Source: Anaeramoeba flamelloides (lineage: Eukaryota > Metamonada > Anaeramoebidae). Taken from it: DNA of 64,000 nucleotides. Positions 10,506 through 30,100 of the stretch are shown here, piece after piece. The translations under genes and the position numbers were made by a program. Position 1 is the first letter of the stretch, and the number at the start of each line of letters is the position of its first letter. Under the pieces are notes generated by a model. The model was not told where the DNA came from, ran no database searches, and saw nothing but the letters and a program-made list of their open reading frames with translations. The stretch lies in the NCBI GenBank assembly GCA_027625915.1, contig JANTQA010000012.1, forward strand, positions 8,950,501 through 9,014,500, read 5' to 3'.

Positions 10506-13500
10506 CATTTAGTTACATATTTAAAAATAAAATCAAAATAATTCTATTTTAAGGACTACGTTTTCAGGTGAAAACGGTAAAATATTGCTGATAAAAACAC
10601 TCTTTCAAAACGTTTCATAATCTCAGTGAAATTTACCCACTGAGAATTTCTTTGACAAAAAAAATAGAGAAATTTTCAGAATTCTAATAATTTTCAAAAT
10701 TTTACCTTCTTTTTTAATCCATACAAAAATTTGATTTTAATAATTTCATAATTTCCTATTTCAAATCTAAAGCACAAAACAATTTCTATGATTGTTCCAA
10801 ATATTGTTTTTAGTTACTTTTATAAGTTTGAAATGTTTTAAAATTTGAACTTGAACTTGAAAATCATTAAAATTATTTATTTTTTTTAAAATTTTCCTTC
10901 AAAAATCTAATTTGAAATTTTTTTTTTTTTTTGTTGATTTTATTTAAACTTTGAAATCAGTAATTTTTTTGTCAATTTTATCCAGAACGAAAATTCTTTT
11001 TGAGAAGTGAAAGTAAACTAACACGATAAATAAACACCACCCAGGGTGGAATCGTAGTCTTTAATTTCGTTTTGCCTTCTAATTTTGACTTAATCTTTTT
11101 TAAAAAAACTTGAGTTTTGAAAAAAAATTTCTAGTCCATAAAATTTCTTTTGATTTTAAGAATTGTAAATATTTGTAAAATGAATTTTATCAGGTACTAC
11201 TAACCATAAAAAAAAGATTCTTATAAATTTAAACATAAATTCAATTTTTTTTTACTACTTCTTGAAATTGAAAAATTAAGTTAAAGTATGATTTTGAATA
11301 ATACCAAACTTACTTTAAATACTATTTTTAAACTTGAATTATTGTTTTTGAAAAGTTTGATTCATTTTCTTCATTTCCAAAAAGTTCAAAAATTCAACAC
11401 ATCCCCTTCATAACTAAACGCAGAGAAATCTCTACAAATCAACATTGGAAAAAAAAAATAGTTATATTTCCATAACTCAACAATAAAAAATCATTATGAT
11501 CTTCTAAATAATAGTGGTTACGCGATTTGATGATGCCATGCCTTAACTGGATCAGTTCAACTTTTTCAAAATACCAAAAAAAATTGTTATCTTTTGAAAA
11601 ATTTAAAAAAATGATGGAAAAAATATATTTTATATTTTATGTTTATTGAAAAAAAAATTTTTTTAAAGGCTTTGGTTTTGATGTTCATAATTTTTCAATA
11701 TTAGGCCAAGTGAATGAATAAACTGATATTTTTTTTTTGAAGAATTAAAAAATAAATGAAATTTTTTTGTTTAAAAATATTTGTCATTTCAAAAGATTAA
11801 AAGAGAGGTAACGAGAAAGGGGGGCCGGGATGAACAAAGATTTGTTAGTTGAAACATAAATAATTTCTTATTAGGATATTTTTTTTTTTTTTTTTAAATG
11901 GTGATGATCAACAGAACAATATTTGTATAACTATTTTTTGGAACATTCTAAGCAACTTTTAGAAACATACCACTGATACAATACAAACACACATGTTGTT
12001 CAAAGAATGTTTTTTTCAATATTTATAATAATATCATTGATCGTATTGTACCGATAAGGGTTTAACAATTTTTAAAAAAAACCCTAATTGAAGTAAATTT
12101 AAAGACTTTTATCTAATTCATATTTTTTTTTAAGACTTTTTTACGAATTTCAAATTGGAATAAATTTTTTTCACATCTTATTTTGGCTTATAACACTTGT
12201 TTTTGAATTTGAACAAAAGACGGTTAAATACCTCCTTTCTCAGATCCTTTCTGAGATTTTTTCAAAAATATTTTGTTTTGGGAAAGTTTTTTTTGCTTAT
12301 TGTGATATTATTTTGGGTTTTATGTTACCACTATTTGCTGTTAACAATTTCCTTGTATTTTGATTTAGTTTTTCTCTCCCCTTTTTTTCTTTGAACGCAC
12401 CTTTTTTCTTTCTTTCTTTTTCTTTTTTTGGATGCCAATTGATTTTATTTTGTATTTTAGTCAAGTAAACCCTTGGCTTATAAAAGTTGTTATTTTGTTT
12501 GTTATTTAGTGATTGAAAAAAAATTTGATGCAACTTATTTTTTTTTTTTGATCGTTCAGAAAAATACATTTATTTTCGTCGAGGAAAATTGCAAATTAAG
12601 TCAGCTCATGATTCTTCAATTAAAAAAAATTAAAATAACAATTTCAGAATCAATTCTCAACTTTAATATTCAACTAGCTGAACATTTGTGCATTGATATT
12701 TTATCGTAATTGATGGAAATAAATAGTGGAAAAAGATTTTTTTAATAGTTTTTTTCTAAAAACAACTTTAAATTTTTTAAACGGAAACGATCAAAATTTT
12801 CAAATTACCAATAATGGGAAAATGCGTGACCACACATCATGCTGGGTAATATACTAAGTAAAGTGCAAAATCATTTTTTAATTGTAAATTAATTATCTTG
12901 ATAAAAAAAAAAAAAAAAAAACAGAATAAATAATTGCACTTTACCCAATTTCAGAAACAATATTTCATAAGATTATCACATTTTGCAACTAAAAACAATT
13001 CTTATATATATATAAAAATTGTTCAAAATATGACCTTAAAGAAATGATCGAAAATATAGATCATTTTTTTATGGGTATGTTATCCCTATGGAAATAATAG
13101 ATTGATTTTTCAAAATAAATTAAAAGAAAAAAATCTTAATGAAATATTTTTTAATCAAAACAGTTTGATATTATTTTCATTAACCAATAATCGCGAAATC
13201 AAGAATTTTACGCTTAAATTTCTAAAAAGAAATACACGTATAAGAGCATCTAGAGTGTAATTTACACTTCTTCATTTTTGAAAAAACAATAAAAATAAAA
13301 AAAATATTTTCTGATCAAAGCTGAAAAAATTAGTTGCAAAATAAGTCACCAATTATAATGAATGAGTTTTTGTTTTGATCCCAGATAATGATAATAAAAA
13401 AGGGGGAATTTAATTCGTTGTTGGAAGAAAAAAAAATGGTTTAAATCTGACCAAAGTTAAAATGAAAAAATTACATTTCTATGAATTTTTAAAAAAGGTG

Positions 13501-14036
13501 TTTTTTGATTTGTGTAAAATCAATAGTCAATAAAAAAAAGAAATCATTTTTCAAAAATAAGAATTAAAATAAATTAAAGAGGCTTAATATAATTTAAAAA
13601 AAAGCCAAAAGGAATTGAAAAATAATAAAAATTTTATTTTAATAAATTTGTCAGATCAAAAAACTTTTAAACCACATTACCTCATATACAAATCAACTAA
13701 GAAACATTTTAACGAGGTTCCAAAAGTTGGGTGTTATTGTAAGTGGTATTTCCTCAAGATCTAAACTTTTAGCACCGAACGAGTTATTTTGAAATTATTT
13801 CCAAAAAAAAAAATATTTTCTTCAAAGAAGAAATAAAACCCATTGAATTTGTACAAAAATACCCATTAAAATTAAAACAAATAAGTTTTGAAATCACTTT
13901 GTATAAAAACAATATACTTACCATTATGAAATAATATCAGTTCATTCAAAAAAATTTTTTCCCAGTAAAATTTGTTTTGAACTTTGGAATTGAAAATATT
14001 AGTAAAATGATTTAAATGGATCCATCAGCTTTTTAA
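10506..14036. other. 3.5 kb region without a recognisable gene
   Basis: Long A/T-rich sequence with homopolymer runs. Small open frames around 12197-12709 are Phe/Lys/Leu-rich and look like chance. A slightly higher-GC patch at 11035-11065 (caccacccagggtggaatcg) contains a short palindrome, ccacccagggtgg. If the 8818 frame is spliced to 15163, this whole stretch is intron. Confidence 0.4.
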
Positions 14037-14333
14037 ATGTGGTATTGGAAACAGGGACGTTTAATTGATAAAATATTGACAACAAGAACTATTTGTTTCC
14101 CATTTCCTAAAATAATTAATTTTAGAAAAAAAAAACATAAAAAGAAATCCAAAGATTTTGATATTAAAAGAATTCAAATTTTAATTAATAAAGAAATTAA
14201 ACCTAATTCGACTGTTCAAATAAACAGTATATATGACTTAGAATCCGGGGATAATGTACTCTTTGCCCAAATCTTAAAATTGATTCATAATCAAAAAATA
14301 GCAATATTTAGTAGAGCTAAGTTGTTTGTTTAA
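14037..14333 (+). CDS. Possible small or partial gene with a CH-like segment
   Basis: A 98-residue frame from ATG 14037. The C-terminal half reads IQILINKEIKPNSTVQINS followed by IYDLESGDNVLFAQILKLI, which resembles the start of a calponin-homology domain (a helix with Asn, then a DL-x-DG-x-x-L-x-x-LL-like motif). The domain would be incomplete, the N-terminal half is Lys-rich, and no good donor follows. It may be an exon, a small gene or a decayed copy. Weakly open frames at 14523-14720 and 14771-14953 follow but show no domain. Confidence 0.3.
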   Translation: MWYWKQGRLIDKILTTRTICFPFPKIINFRKKKHKKKSKDFDIKRIQILINKEIKPNSTVQINSIYDLESGDNVLFAQILKLIHNQKIAIFSRAKLFV

Positions 14334-15162
14334 ATGATTGGGAAGATCAAGTTAATAGAACCAGAAAGAAGGTAAAGATAAAAAATGTTTTCATTGATCA
14401 AGTTTACCACCCACTACAAAAATAAATTTTATTCACCATTTCTCATTTTATTTTTTTTTATACTCATATTTCGCTTTAGTACAGAGAGGGTTGCACACAC
14501 CCAATGATAAACAAAAACGTGGGTGCTCTCACCTTTCAAGAACTGTAAATGTAACCTAAAATTTCATAATCCATTTTTAGAAAAAGAAAAGTCCTCTAAT
14601 CAGCCCGAAATACATAAAGTATTCCAACTTCAAGACTCATTATTTCTTCAATGTCATTTAAAAAGAACCAATAGATACCTTTTACTTCTTGAATTGTTTT
14701 ATTTATTGCTAAAACAATAGCCGATTTTAGTATATTATCACCGGACTCAAATCACATTTTAAAATTTTTTTTGAAATTTATTTCGTTAATTTTCAATAAC
14801 AAGTCCCATTCCATTCATTCCTCATCAAATTATAAAACTTTTGTTTTAAAACTGATCAGCTTAAAATTTTTTTTACGAGAAAAAAAATTACATACTTCAA
14901 AGTTAGTATTTTTGAAAAAAATATGTTTGAAAAACCTAAAGCACTTCATTTAAAAATTGAAGGAATGCTTTATTGAACAAAATACCCAAAAGAAAAAAAA
15001 AATAAAATAGTACTGACATTGTATCGTAAGACATATATATATATATATATATGATTTTCTCATTTTTTATTTCTTGATAATTAATTAATTAATCGATTTA
15101 TTGATTCCCCATGATTATGAAATATTTATCTTTAATTTACCTTTTATCAAAATAAACAATAG
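14334..15162. other. Likely intron or 5' region before the TPR giant
   Basis: Mostly A/T-rich, with a short (AT)n tract near 15031-15051. It ends in aataaacaatag, a TAG acceptor of the same type as the three secure acceptors in this window, immediately before the open frame at 15163. Confidence 0.4.
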
Positions 15163-21345
<6,183 letters not shown>

Positions 21346-21484
21346 TTGGTACACTTCTCTTTCATTAGAATGTTGATATTCCATTTTTAATTAATTTTTC
21401 GTTTTTTTTTAGAAATAAAGTATTAAAAATGAGTTTTTTTTAAGATTTTTTTTGTTTTTTATTCTTTTTATTTTTCTTTTTTCT
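21346..21484. terminator. 3' flank of the TPR giant, T-rich
   Basis: Immediately after the TGA at 21343-21345 comes a T-rich stretch with an AATAAA-like word (agaaataaagtatt near 21410). It is a plausible polyadenylation region; this is inference only. Confidence 0.3.
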
Positions 21485-21842
21485 TGTGGGATGTGTGGAA
21501 ATGATATTTGAATATTTATTGCCCTTTTTCTCAATTACCTAAAAAATAATAATAATAAACGAAATTGAAAAGTTCAAATTAAAACAAAACCTAATGAAAA
21601 ATTTCAATTGAGAACCCAAAAATAAAAATTCATCATTCAAGAAATAGCCATCTATTATTCTTACATCATCAATTCGGATTTTGGAAGAAACATTCAAATA
21701 AAATTATCAAAAATTAAATTTTTGAACCACTATTAAAATACATATGTTAAACCAAAGATCAATCAGTTAAGAATCAAAAGAACAAGTTAAACCCTGACAC
21801 AAGATAATCTTTTTTTCAAACTTCAGGGATTGTAAATCTTAA
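21485..21842. mobile_element. Palindromic MITE (family M), right-hand part
   Basis: Contains the family centre (aatatttattgccctttttctcaatt) and the whole right arm, ending ttcagggattgtaaatc and then TTAA at 21839-21842. The left arm is missing. It lies about 140 bp past the stop of the TPR giant. Confidence 0.75.
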
Positions 21843-22974
21843 CTTTAATATGAAAAAATATTGTTTTGTTCTCTTATTTAATTTCATTTTTTTGAAATTT
21901 AGATCAGAAGTATTTTATCTATATTATTTTGAAAGTATATAATAATTGGAAAAAGTTGAGTTCATTAGGTAAAGAATCAAAAATTAGATCAAATTGCTTC
22001 ATAATTCTCAAGTATTTAACCATTATTATTTCTAAATTTTTCAAGTTTTGTTTAAATAGAAACTATTTGACTGTCTAGTCAATTGTTCAATAAATATTGT
22101 TGTTGATATAACACACTTTTACTTCATAAAACAATATTTCATATTAAAATCTCTTTTTTCATTTTGACAAAAGAACATATGCTAAATAATTCAAAGAAAA
22201 ATACAAGAACGGATAAGTAAATTCAATTTTTGTTTGATAAAATTTTATTCTTAAAAATAAAAACTATAAATAAAAGATCAACTGGGGAAATGTATCATGA
22301 AAAATAATGGCAATTTTTGAATAACAATAAACTTATTCTTTTCAAAATTGGAAAAATTCTGAAAATTGTCTTACAAATTTCAATCTCATTTAAATTTTTC
22401 TTAAATACAAAAGAATTAACCTTTAAAATGATTTTGGTTATGTAAAACTTCTTATTTAATTGGGTTTTATATTGTAAAAAGAAAAGAAAAAGAAGAAAAA
22501 TGGATGTGTGTGTGTGTGTTTAATTGCGATATCTTTATATAAAAAAATAAGAGTAATCAATATAATTTAAAAAAATTAAGGTTACTAAAATTACCTTTTC
22601 ATTTTTAATAATAATTATTATTTAAATTATCATCAAGATTCCAGAACTTGAAATACTTGGAGATATTAGATTTATTGTTGTTATTAGACTTTCTAAGGTT
22701 AAAAATGTATAATCAAAAAAAAAAAAAAAATAATATTTTCAAATAAAAATTTATTTTATTAAATGTAGAAATGAATTTTAATTTAATCAAATTAAAACGT
22801 TATATTTGAATAGATAATAAGCTTTAGTTTTAAAAAATCTCAAGGCTTCAAATAAAACTAAAATATATGGAAAAAAAATACTGATAATAAATATTATAAT
22901 TATTGGGTTTTCATGAATTTGTGGTGACAGAGTAAAAATTATAATTTGGTTCTATTCTTTTTAATTCTTGGAAA
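21843..22974. other. Non-coding A/T-rich region
   Basis: No gene recognised. There is a short (TG)n tract at 22506-22519. Confidence 0.5.
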
Positions 22975-23800
22975 CCTATCAAAAGTGTCCAGAATTTTCA
23001 AGGTTCAATATTATCGGGTAAAATACTATCAATTTTACTCAATTTTTTGAATGTCTATTAGACCTTAATGAAAGTGTTCATTAAGCAATGCGGAGTAACG
23101 TAGAGTGTCTAGTTTTACCAGAATTCTAAGAAATGGAGGAAAATTCACAATTTTACTATATTCCTTTGAATACCTAAAAGGTTAACTGTGATTTTTTTTT
23201 TAATTGAAAAAATAAAAAGAAAATTTATTCTCTTTTCTTTTAATTTCTTAAATTAAAAAAAAAATACATAATGGTGCTTTTCTTGATGTTTTCTATTTTA
23301 TTTGTGAAGTATTCTAGGTTTTTTTGAGGTTTTCTATTTTATTTCTGAAGTATTCTAGGTTTTTTTGAGGTTTTCTATTTATTTAGAAAATCAATAGATT
23401 TTCGTTAGCTTTTTTTTTTAATTTTTGTAATAAACTGATAATTTAATAAATTTTCTGTTTATTACAAAAAATAAAAAAAAACCTAGAACACTTCAGAAAT
23501 AAAATAGAAAACCTCAAAAAAACCTAGAATACTTCACAAATAAAATAGAAAACTCAAAAAAACCTAACGAAAATCTATTGATTTTCCATATAAACAGAAA
23601 ACTCAAGATTACTGACAACGGTTTTCCAAAATTCAAAAGAATTGAGTAAAATCAAAAATTTTTAACTATTCTTTTAAATTATGGAAAACCTAATGAAAGT
23701 GTCCTAGGTTTTTTTTGTTTTTTGTAATAAACCGAAAATTTATTAAATTTTCAGTTTATTACAAAAATTAAAAAAAAACTAATGGAAAAATCAATAAAAA
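22975..23800. repeat. Cluster of nested palindromes (family H and related units)
   Basis: A composite of hairpins. Two degenerate H hairpins (22975-23070, 23098-23185) precede a larger palindrome (about 23275-23605). In it, tandem units of the form tattctaggtttttttgagg and ttttctattttattt are mirrored by aacctagaa..cttc and aaatagaaaac units around a centre at ataaattttctg. Then come a clear H hairpin at 23620-23690 and a small palindrome at 23725-23775 (aataaaccgaaaattt / aaattttcagtttatt). The same units recur at 41636-42090. Confidence 0.75.
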
Positions 23801-24022
23801 ATATTTATTTTAAATTTAAAATAATAATTAATACCTTAATAGACAAAAAAGTGATTAGTTATCTCTAAGAATATTGTGTAATAATTTAAAATTGTTTTGA
23901 TATATAATTAAATAAAATCTTAGCTGTGAAGAAAATAAAAATAAATTATTTACTCCTAACTTTAAAAAAAAATATTATTTGTTAATTAATGGATAATTCA
24001 ACTTAAATGGATAAATGTCTTT

Positions 24023-24064
<42 letters not shown>

Positions 24065-26212
24065 GATCATCCCTGTTAACCAATTGATTTATTCTATATC
24101 ATGTAATTAAACAGTGAAAAATTTTACAATTCTTTAATTTTTTTTTTTTTTTTGATAATATTTTTATATTATAGTATTGGTTTTCTTTTCTCTGAATACT
24201 CAAAATTTTGACTTTAAATAAGAGAATGTTGTTAATTGTAAATAATAAAATAATCATATTCCATCAAATTTAATACAATATATTCAACCTTGGTAAAGTG
24301 TGTTGAAGTTTAATAACTTAGTTCATGATATGAATATTGATTAATAATTATTTATGAGATAACACAAAAATAAATTGTAAAGTGTTTAATATCTTTGATG
24401 TTCAATGTATTAATAATCTGTCTCGAATAAAGATGTCCTTTTTTGCATTTCTTCCCCTGATACGATATATAGTTAATTATCCAAAATTATATCTAAAGTA
24501 AAAAAATATTTTGAAAGTAAACATACTGATATTTTGAGAAAGTTTTAAATGATAAATTGGGTTTGTTTAAATTCTTCTTAATTTTTTATAATTTTTCTAA
24601 TATTTTTATATTTTTTTGTAGAAGAACTTTCTCAAATAAACAATAAAACAATTATTAGAGAAAATTTTTATTATTAGATCTTACTTTTTGAGAGTTTATG
24701 GTCTTCAAAGATTTACCCACCAGTAAAATTTGTTTTAATTGGAAGTAAATGATATTATTACTGAATGCTTAATATGTTCAAAATAATCTATTATAAATCT
24801 GAAAATACAATTTATTTTATGTATTATACTAATTTTCACAATAAAAATTGACCTTATAATAACATATTTTTTTTTTAGATTCTGTTTTAAAATCGAAAAA
24901 TTTTAACTCAAGATAATTAGAATTCCTTAATTCAACAATTCTTATTGTGATGCTTCCAAAAGTAACTATTTTTTCAATTTTTTAATTTCAAAGATTAACT
25001 CAATAATCATTAACATAAAAACACAAAGACTGATTAGTTTTTTTTTGCTTCCTTATACAACTAGATCACACATCAGTATATTTACAATATTTAAATAGAA
25101 TAATTTGTTAAAATAATATCAATTGTTAATTATTTAATTTTTTCAAAAAAATGAATTTTTTAGCAATTAATCATTTTCACCCAAATTTAAAGAAAAATAT
25201 TTTGCACCTTTGAAGTTTAGATATTGATAATTCAACCTTTAAATTTGTAACAAAATTCGTTTTTTTTTTTTTTCGAAAATTCTTGATTTTTTTACTAATC
25301 CGGGATTCTTTTCTAATTGATGGTGTCAAAAAAAGTTCTCTTTTACTTAATCTAAATTTAGAGGAATACGGATGATGGAATTTTAATATGATTCGTACCC
25401 AATAACAGCATGTTTTAATTTTAGGACTTCTCATTGGTTGAAGTAAATCACTTCTCCTTCATAATTTCTTTTTTTGATGATTGGGAGAAATTGATAAAAA
25501 AATTAATATGTATTTGAACCAATATCAGAAATTGATAAAAAACTGATAATTATTTTTGAAATTATTCCAGAATTTGGAATGAAACCAAATATTATAATAA
25601 CACTAAAATCAAAAAAAAAATATAAGAAATTAAATATTTAGGGATTTGGTTTCGTAAAGAAAAAACATTAAAAAAAAATCAAAAAAGTAAATACTAACTT
25701 TAAAAAAATAAACTTGATTTTTTGTCAACAAATATTAGCCGATGAGAGAATATTTTCCTATTTTCAAATCCGTATTAGCAAATTGTTATATAGATTATTG
25801 TTTTTTAATTTAGTTCAAAAAGATTTTAACTCAATTGATGTTTGAATAAATAAAAAAGTAACAAAAATTTTAAAAATCAATTAACATTCTTCAAGAAAAA
25901 TTAATAAAAATGATGACAAAACTTGACCACGTCAGAATCTCAATCTTAAAAAGAAGAAATAAACTCAAAAAAATTTTTGAAATACTTTGATTTAAACAGA
26001 TTTCAAAATATTAAAATTTTCCAAAAAAAAAAAAACAAGTTGAAAATATTAACTTTTAAATAAAAAATTTAAAATTATTAAATGTAAATTTTAATTAATT
26101 TAGAGAACTTAATAATAAATAATTTTCGGTGGAAATGTTAAGAATATTTAAAAATTATTATATATAATAATAATATCAAGATACAGTCGTATCACCAAGT
26201 GCTTTAGAGTCT
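23801..26212. other. Non-coding region with a (TA)n tract
   Basis: About 2.4 kb with no convincing gene. A (TA)n microsatellite of roughly 36-40 bases lies at about 24024-24061. A frame on the minus strand at 25177-25434 is Lys/Phe-rich and I do not trust it. Confidence 0.5.
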
Positions 26213-26287
26213 TAATTTTTCCTGAATATAGAAGAATAGAGAAAAATAAGAGATTTTACTCAATTCTTTTAAATTCTGGAAAACCTA
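26213..26287. repeat. Family H hairpin upstream of the CS-Sel1 gene
   Basis: The right arm gattttactcaattctttt continues as aaattctggaaaacct and matches the family closely. The left arm (ttttcctgaatatagaagaa) is more worn. It lies about 400 bp before the start of the next gene; no regulatory role can be shown. Confidence 0.6.
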
Positions 26288-26680
26288 AGGGCTGTAAAAG
26301 GAAAAACATTACCTCCCTCTAAATAAATCAAAAAATTATTTCTTGTTAGATGGCAGAACTTTATGAAAGCAATATTATATTTACTTCTAATTTATTGTCC
26401 GTTTTGTAGATTTTTTAATATATAGGCCTTCATGAAAAAAAACAAAGGTCTTTTTAATTTGAAACACTGTTTTAATAAGTCTGAAACGATAATTATCTCA
26501 CCTGCAATTTGTTTTTTCAAAAATGTCTATTTTGAATTATCTTCCTTAAAAAGAAAAAACCTTACTCACTATCTTTCAACAGATCACTTTTTAACTTAAA
26601 ATTAATCCAATAAGCCAAATATATTAAACAAATTGATTTTTATTTTTTTTCCTTTTACTAATTTCAAATCAATAAGACTT

Positions 26681-27195
26681 ATGCAATATCAATTCGAACA
26701 AGGACTAACTGAAATACGGATTAAATTACAGTTTCAAAAAAGAAAGAAAGAATCAGATTTTACAATCAATCTTACACAAAATTCGATCTGCTTACAAAGA
26801 GGTAAAAACCACCCAACGATCGAGGGAACCTTATTTTCAAAAGTAATTGTCTCAGATAGCGATTGGGAATTAACAAATGGAGGAAAGGAGTTAGTTATTA
26901 CTCTAGAAAAAGAATCAGAAGACCATTGGGATTTGGTTATCAAAGATACATTAAACCAACAAATTGATTCACATTCATGTTTTTTGTTGAGCGAAAAATT
27001 GCGTAAATCTTTTGATCAAGAAACTGCCTTTAAAAAAATGGAACAACTTGCTTATTCCAACCACATCCCTAGTTTGATAATGCTGGCAAGAATATATGCT
27101 GGAAAGAATTTGTGGAACATTAAAAGGGATTTGAAAAAGTCCTTCTTTTTTTGGAAAAAAGCCTCCGATCTTGGGAATTATACCTCCCAAATGAT
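26681..27195 (+). CDS. Exon 1 of the CS-Sel1 gene
   Basis: Encodes the CS domain and the first Sel1-like repeat. It ends two bases into a Met codon at the donor GTAAGT (27196). Read through, the frame stops within two codons, so the donor is needed. Confidence 0.88.
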
Positions 27196-30100
27196 GTAAG
27201 TACACACTAAGTGTCTTTTTTTTTTTTGTTTTGCTTTTTTTTTTTTATTGCATTTTTGAAATCAGGAGGAACGTTTCTTTGTTGTCCTTCGATTTGTAAT
27301 GGTTTTTTTATTTTTCTATTACTTTTTTTTTCTTCTCATTCCTCGTTTTTTCTTTACCAATTGTCCATTTCTCCACAAGTTTCCATCTTTCATATTCGCA
27401 CACAACTGGTATTAAATAAGAGGTTCTACATCGTATAACTTTTGAAATCTCAAAGATAAAAGTTGCACTCTTAAGGGATTAGTAACTCTTATTTATTTTT
27501 TTTCAAAAGGTAATAGAGTACTTATTTTTCCAAAAGTAGAATTAAACTTTGATAAACAAACCCCACTTACCAACTCTAGAGAAATGAGTTATCATTTTTA
27601 AAAAATCCTTTTTTTATCAATTACTTGTTCAGTAAAAAGAGTTGACCATTTTGGAAAAAAAGTGAAACAGGAAAAAAAGTTCATACCGTTTTTAATTAGG
27701 AACATTAATAGAACCCCGAAAATGAAAAGTAAAATCAATTAAGATAAGAAACCAATTAACTTCAAATAATAACCCATTATATTATTTTCTATCAAACCAA
27801 CAAATACACTTTAAATCTACTTTATTATCAAAATTATTAAAATGATTTTGGAGATCGCAAAAATTATCAATTTTTTGCAACAAATTTTTAATAATAGATC
27901 AATCAAAGAAAAGCCCATACCAAAAGATAGTATTAAAAAAACTGTTATTGTGCTGAATACTTCATTTTGTCTTTATTTATTTATTTGTTGTTTTTTAATT
28001 GATCTTACTTTGAATTTTCAGGTTCTATTAATGTTCCCAATTAAAAACGGTATGAACTTTTTTTCCTGTTTCACTTTTTTTCTACAATGGTGATCTTTTT
28101 TGATAGGAATTTTTGATTTAAGGTTTACAATTACTGAAATTTGAAAAAAAGATTATCTTATTTTGGGTATAACGACTTGTTATTTTGATTCTTAACTGAT
28201 TGATCTTCGACATTCATATGAATTTTAATAGTGGTCCAAAAAGGCAATTTTTGGGAATTTTTTTCTTTTGTTTCCAAAATATGAATTGAAGAGTGTAAGA
28301 CTAATATATTGGTAGGTGTTTAATCATAAATTTTGTTTTTTAGGTTATCAATTAAATATTTATTTCGCTTTTACTTCAATTACCTAAAAAAAAAAAAATA
28401 AATTTTTTAAAAGCAACCAATAAAATCAAACCTAAAAAAATATTTCAATTGACAGCCCACAAATCACATTTTTTTATAACTTGCCTTCCAACCTATTAGT
28501 TTTTCACTCTTCAATTGGGATTTTGGAAAAAATAAATTCATTTTTTAGCCAAAAACTGCTTTATTGAATCACTATTAAAATTCATACTATGTCCAAGATC
28601 AATCAGTTAAGGAAGTAAGTGCATTTTTCAAATTTTGAGTGCCACAGTTTATTGAAACCGAATCTTTCAAATCATTTCTTTAACTAAATACATTGGTATT
28701 TTAATAAATACTGAAATGAAATATATTCCAGTATAATATCTTTTCAAATCAACTAAAAAATGGAATTCAAAAAAATGAAAAGATTGATCAAAAAAAAATA
28801 AATAAAAATCATTTATTTCTTGATCTTATCTGTAACATTTGATATAATTACTTATATTTTATTTGGTTTTATTTGTAATTCTTCATGGAAATACTTTTGT
28901 TTGTAAAATTTTTTTAAGAAACAAATTACTTTATATTTCTAAAGAATTTTTAAAATGAAATTAAAAATCCTATTTTCATTTAATCCATCTAATTCTAATT
29001 TATTTACGAAAATATGATGTTGTTTTAAAAAATATCTTCCGAAATAAAGGTTTATTGGATAAATTGGTTTGATTTGATAATTATTTATTTTCCATTAAAA
29101 TGAGAACTAAAAATAATTTTTAATTTGATTGAAATTTTTTATAAATTTTTTTTTTTATTTTGGGTTGAATATTTTGTAACTGTTATTTGATTCCGAGAAT
29201 CCAATCCTTTTCATTTAATATTTGAAATGGTTTTGTTTGATAAAAATATTCAAAAAAGAATTTTGAAAACAAATTTTTTAAAAAAATGTTTTTTCAAATA
29301 ATAATCAATAGTAATGTGGCGAGAAATACAAGGTTATAAATTATTTGGATTCATCCAAATTTTGAAGATAAAGAAAACAAATCTTCGAAAATAGGCTTTG
29401 TTTCATTTTTTTTTTTTCATTCTTGATTTCAAAAAATTTATTCGTAAAAATGATCTTTTGTGTTTGGTCTTCTAAAAGAAAGATATTAATTTCAAATACA
29501 CCTTTTCTGGTCTATTTTTTTGGTTTACTGTTTGATTAATTTCACTCATTCCTATAAACACATCTCTAGATCCAAAACCAAATTTAATAAAACTCAAAAT
29601 ATAATCAAAAAAAATGTTCAAAAAATCGAAAAATGAAAAATTCAAATCTGAATTACTTTGGGTTCATTTTCTTTTCACAAATAGAGCAGTGAGTGATGTT
29701 TTGGTTTCATGGTTTCAATATCTGGTGGTTAAAAAAAAATATTTTTCAGTAAGGTTTACTCAATTAAAATTTTTCAAAATAGTAAAAGGTACTTACTTCA
29801 TCAAGAATCAAAATAACAAGCCACCACCCAAAAAAAGATAATCTTCTTTATAAATTTCAGGGATTGTAAAGCTTAAGGGATAAGTAATTCGGGTGAAAAA
29901 TAATTTTTTGAAATGAAAAAAAAATTTTGTAATTTTTAAGAGTTCCTAATACCATTTAAAAACTAACCAACACGTGATGTAAAGCGCTATCGATCTCAAA
30001 AAAACAACAATCAAAAAAGAATACATTTTTAGAAAAAAACGCCCAAGAACGACCAATTTTAATTAAAAACTAACCAGCATGTTATTGTATGATCGATCTC

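Noticed and set aside
12197-12709. Small frames of 65-90 codons
   Set aside because: Phe/Lys/Leu/Ile-rich composition expected from random A/T sequence; no domain.
27842-28093. 83-codon frame in the foldback element
   Set aside because: It spans the loop and into one arm of an inverted repeat; no domain.
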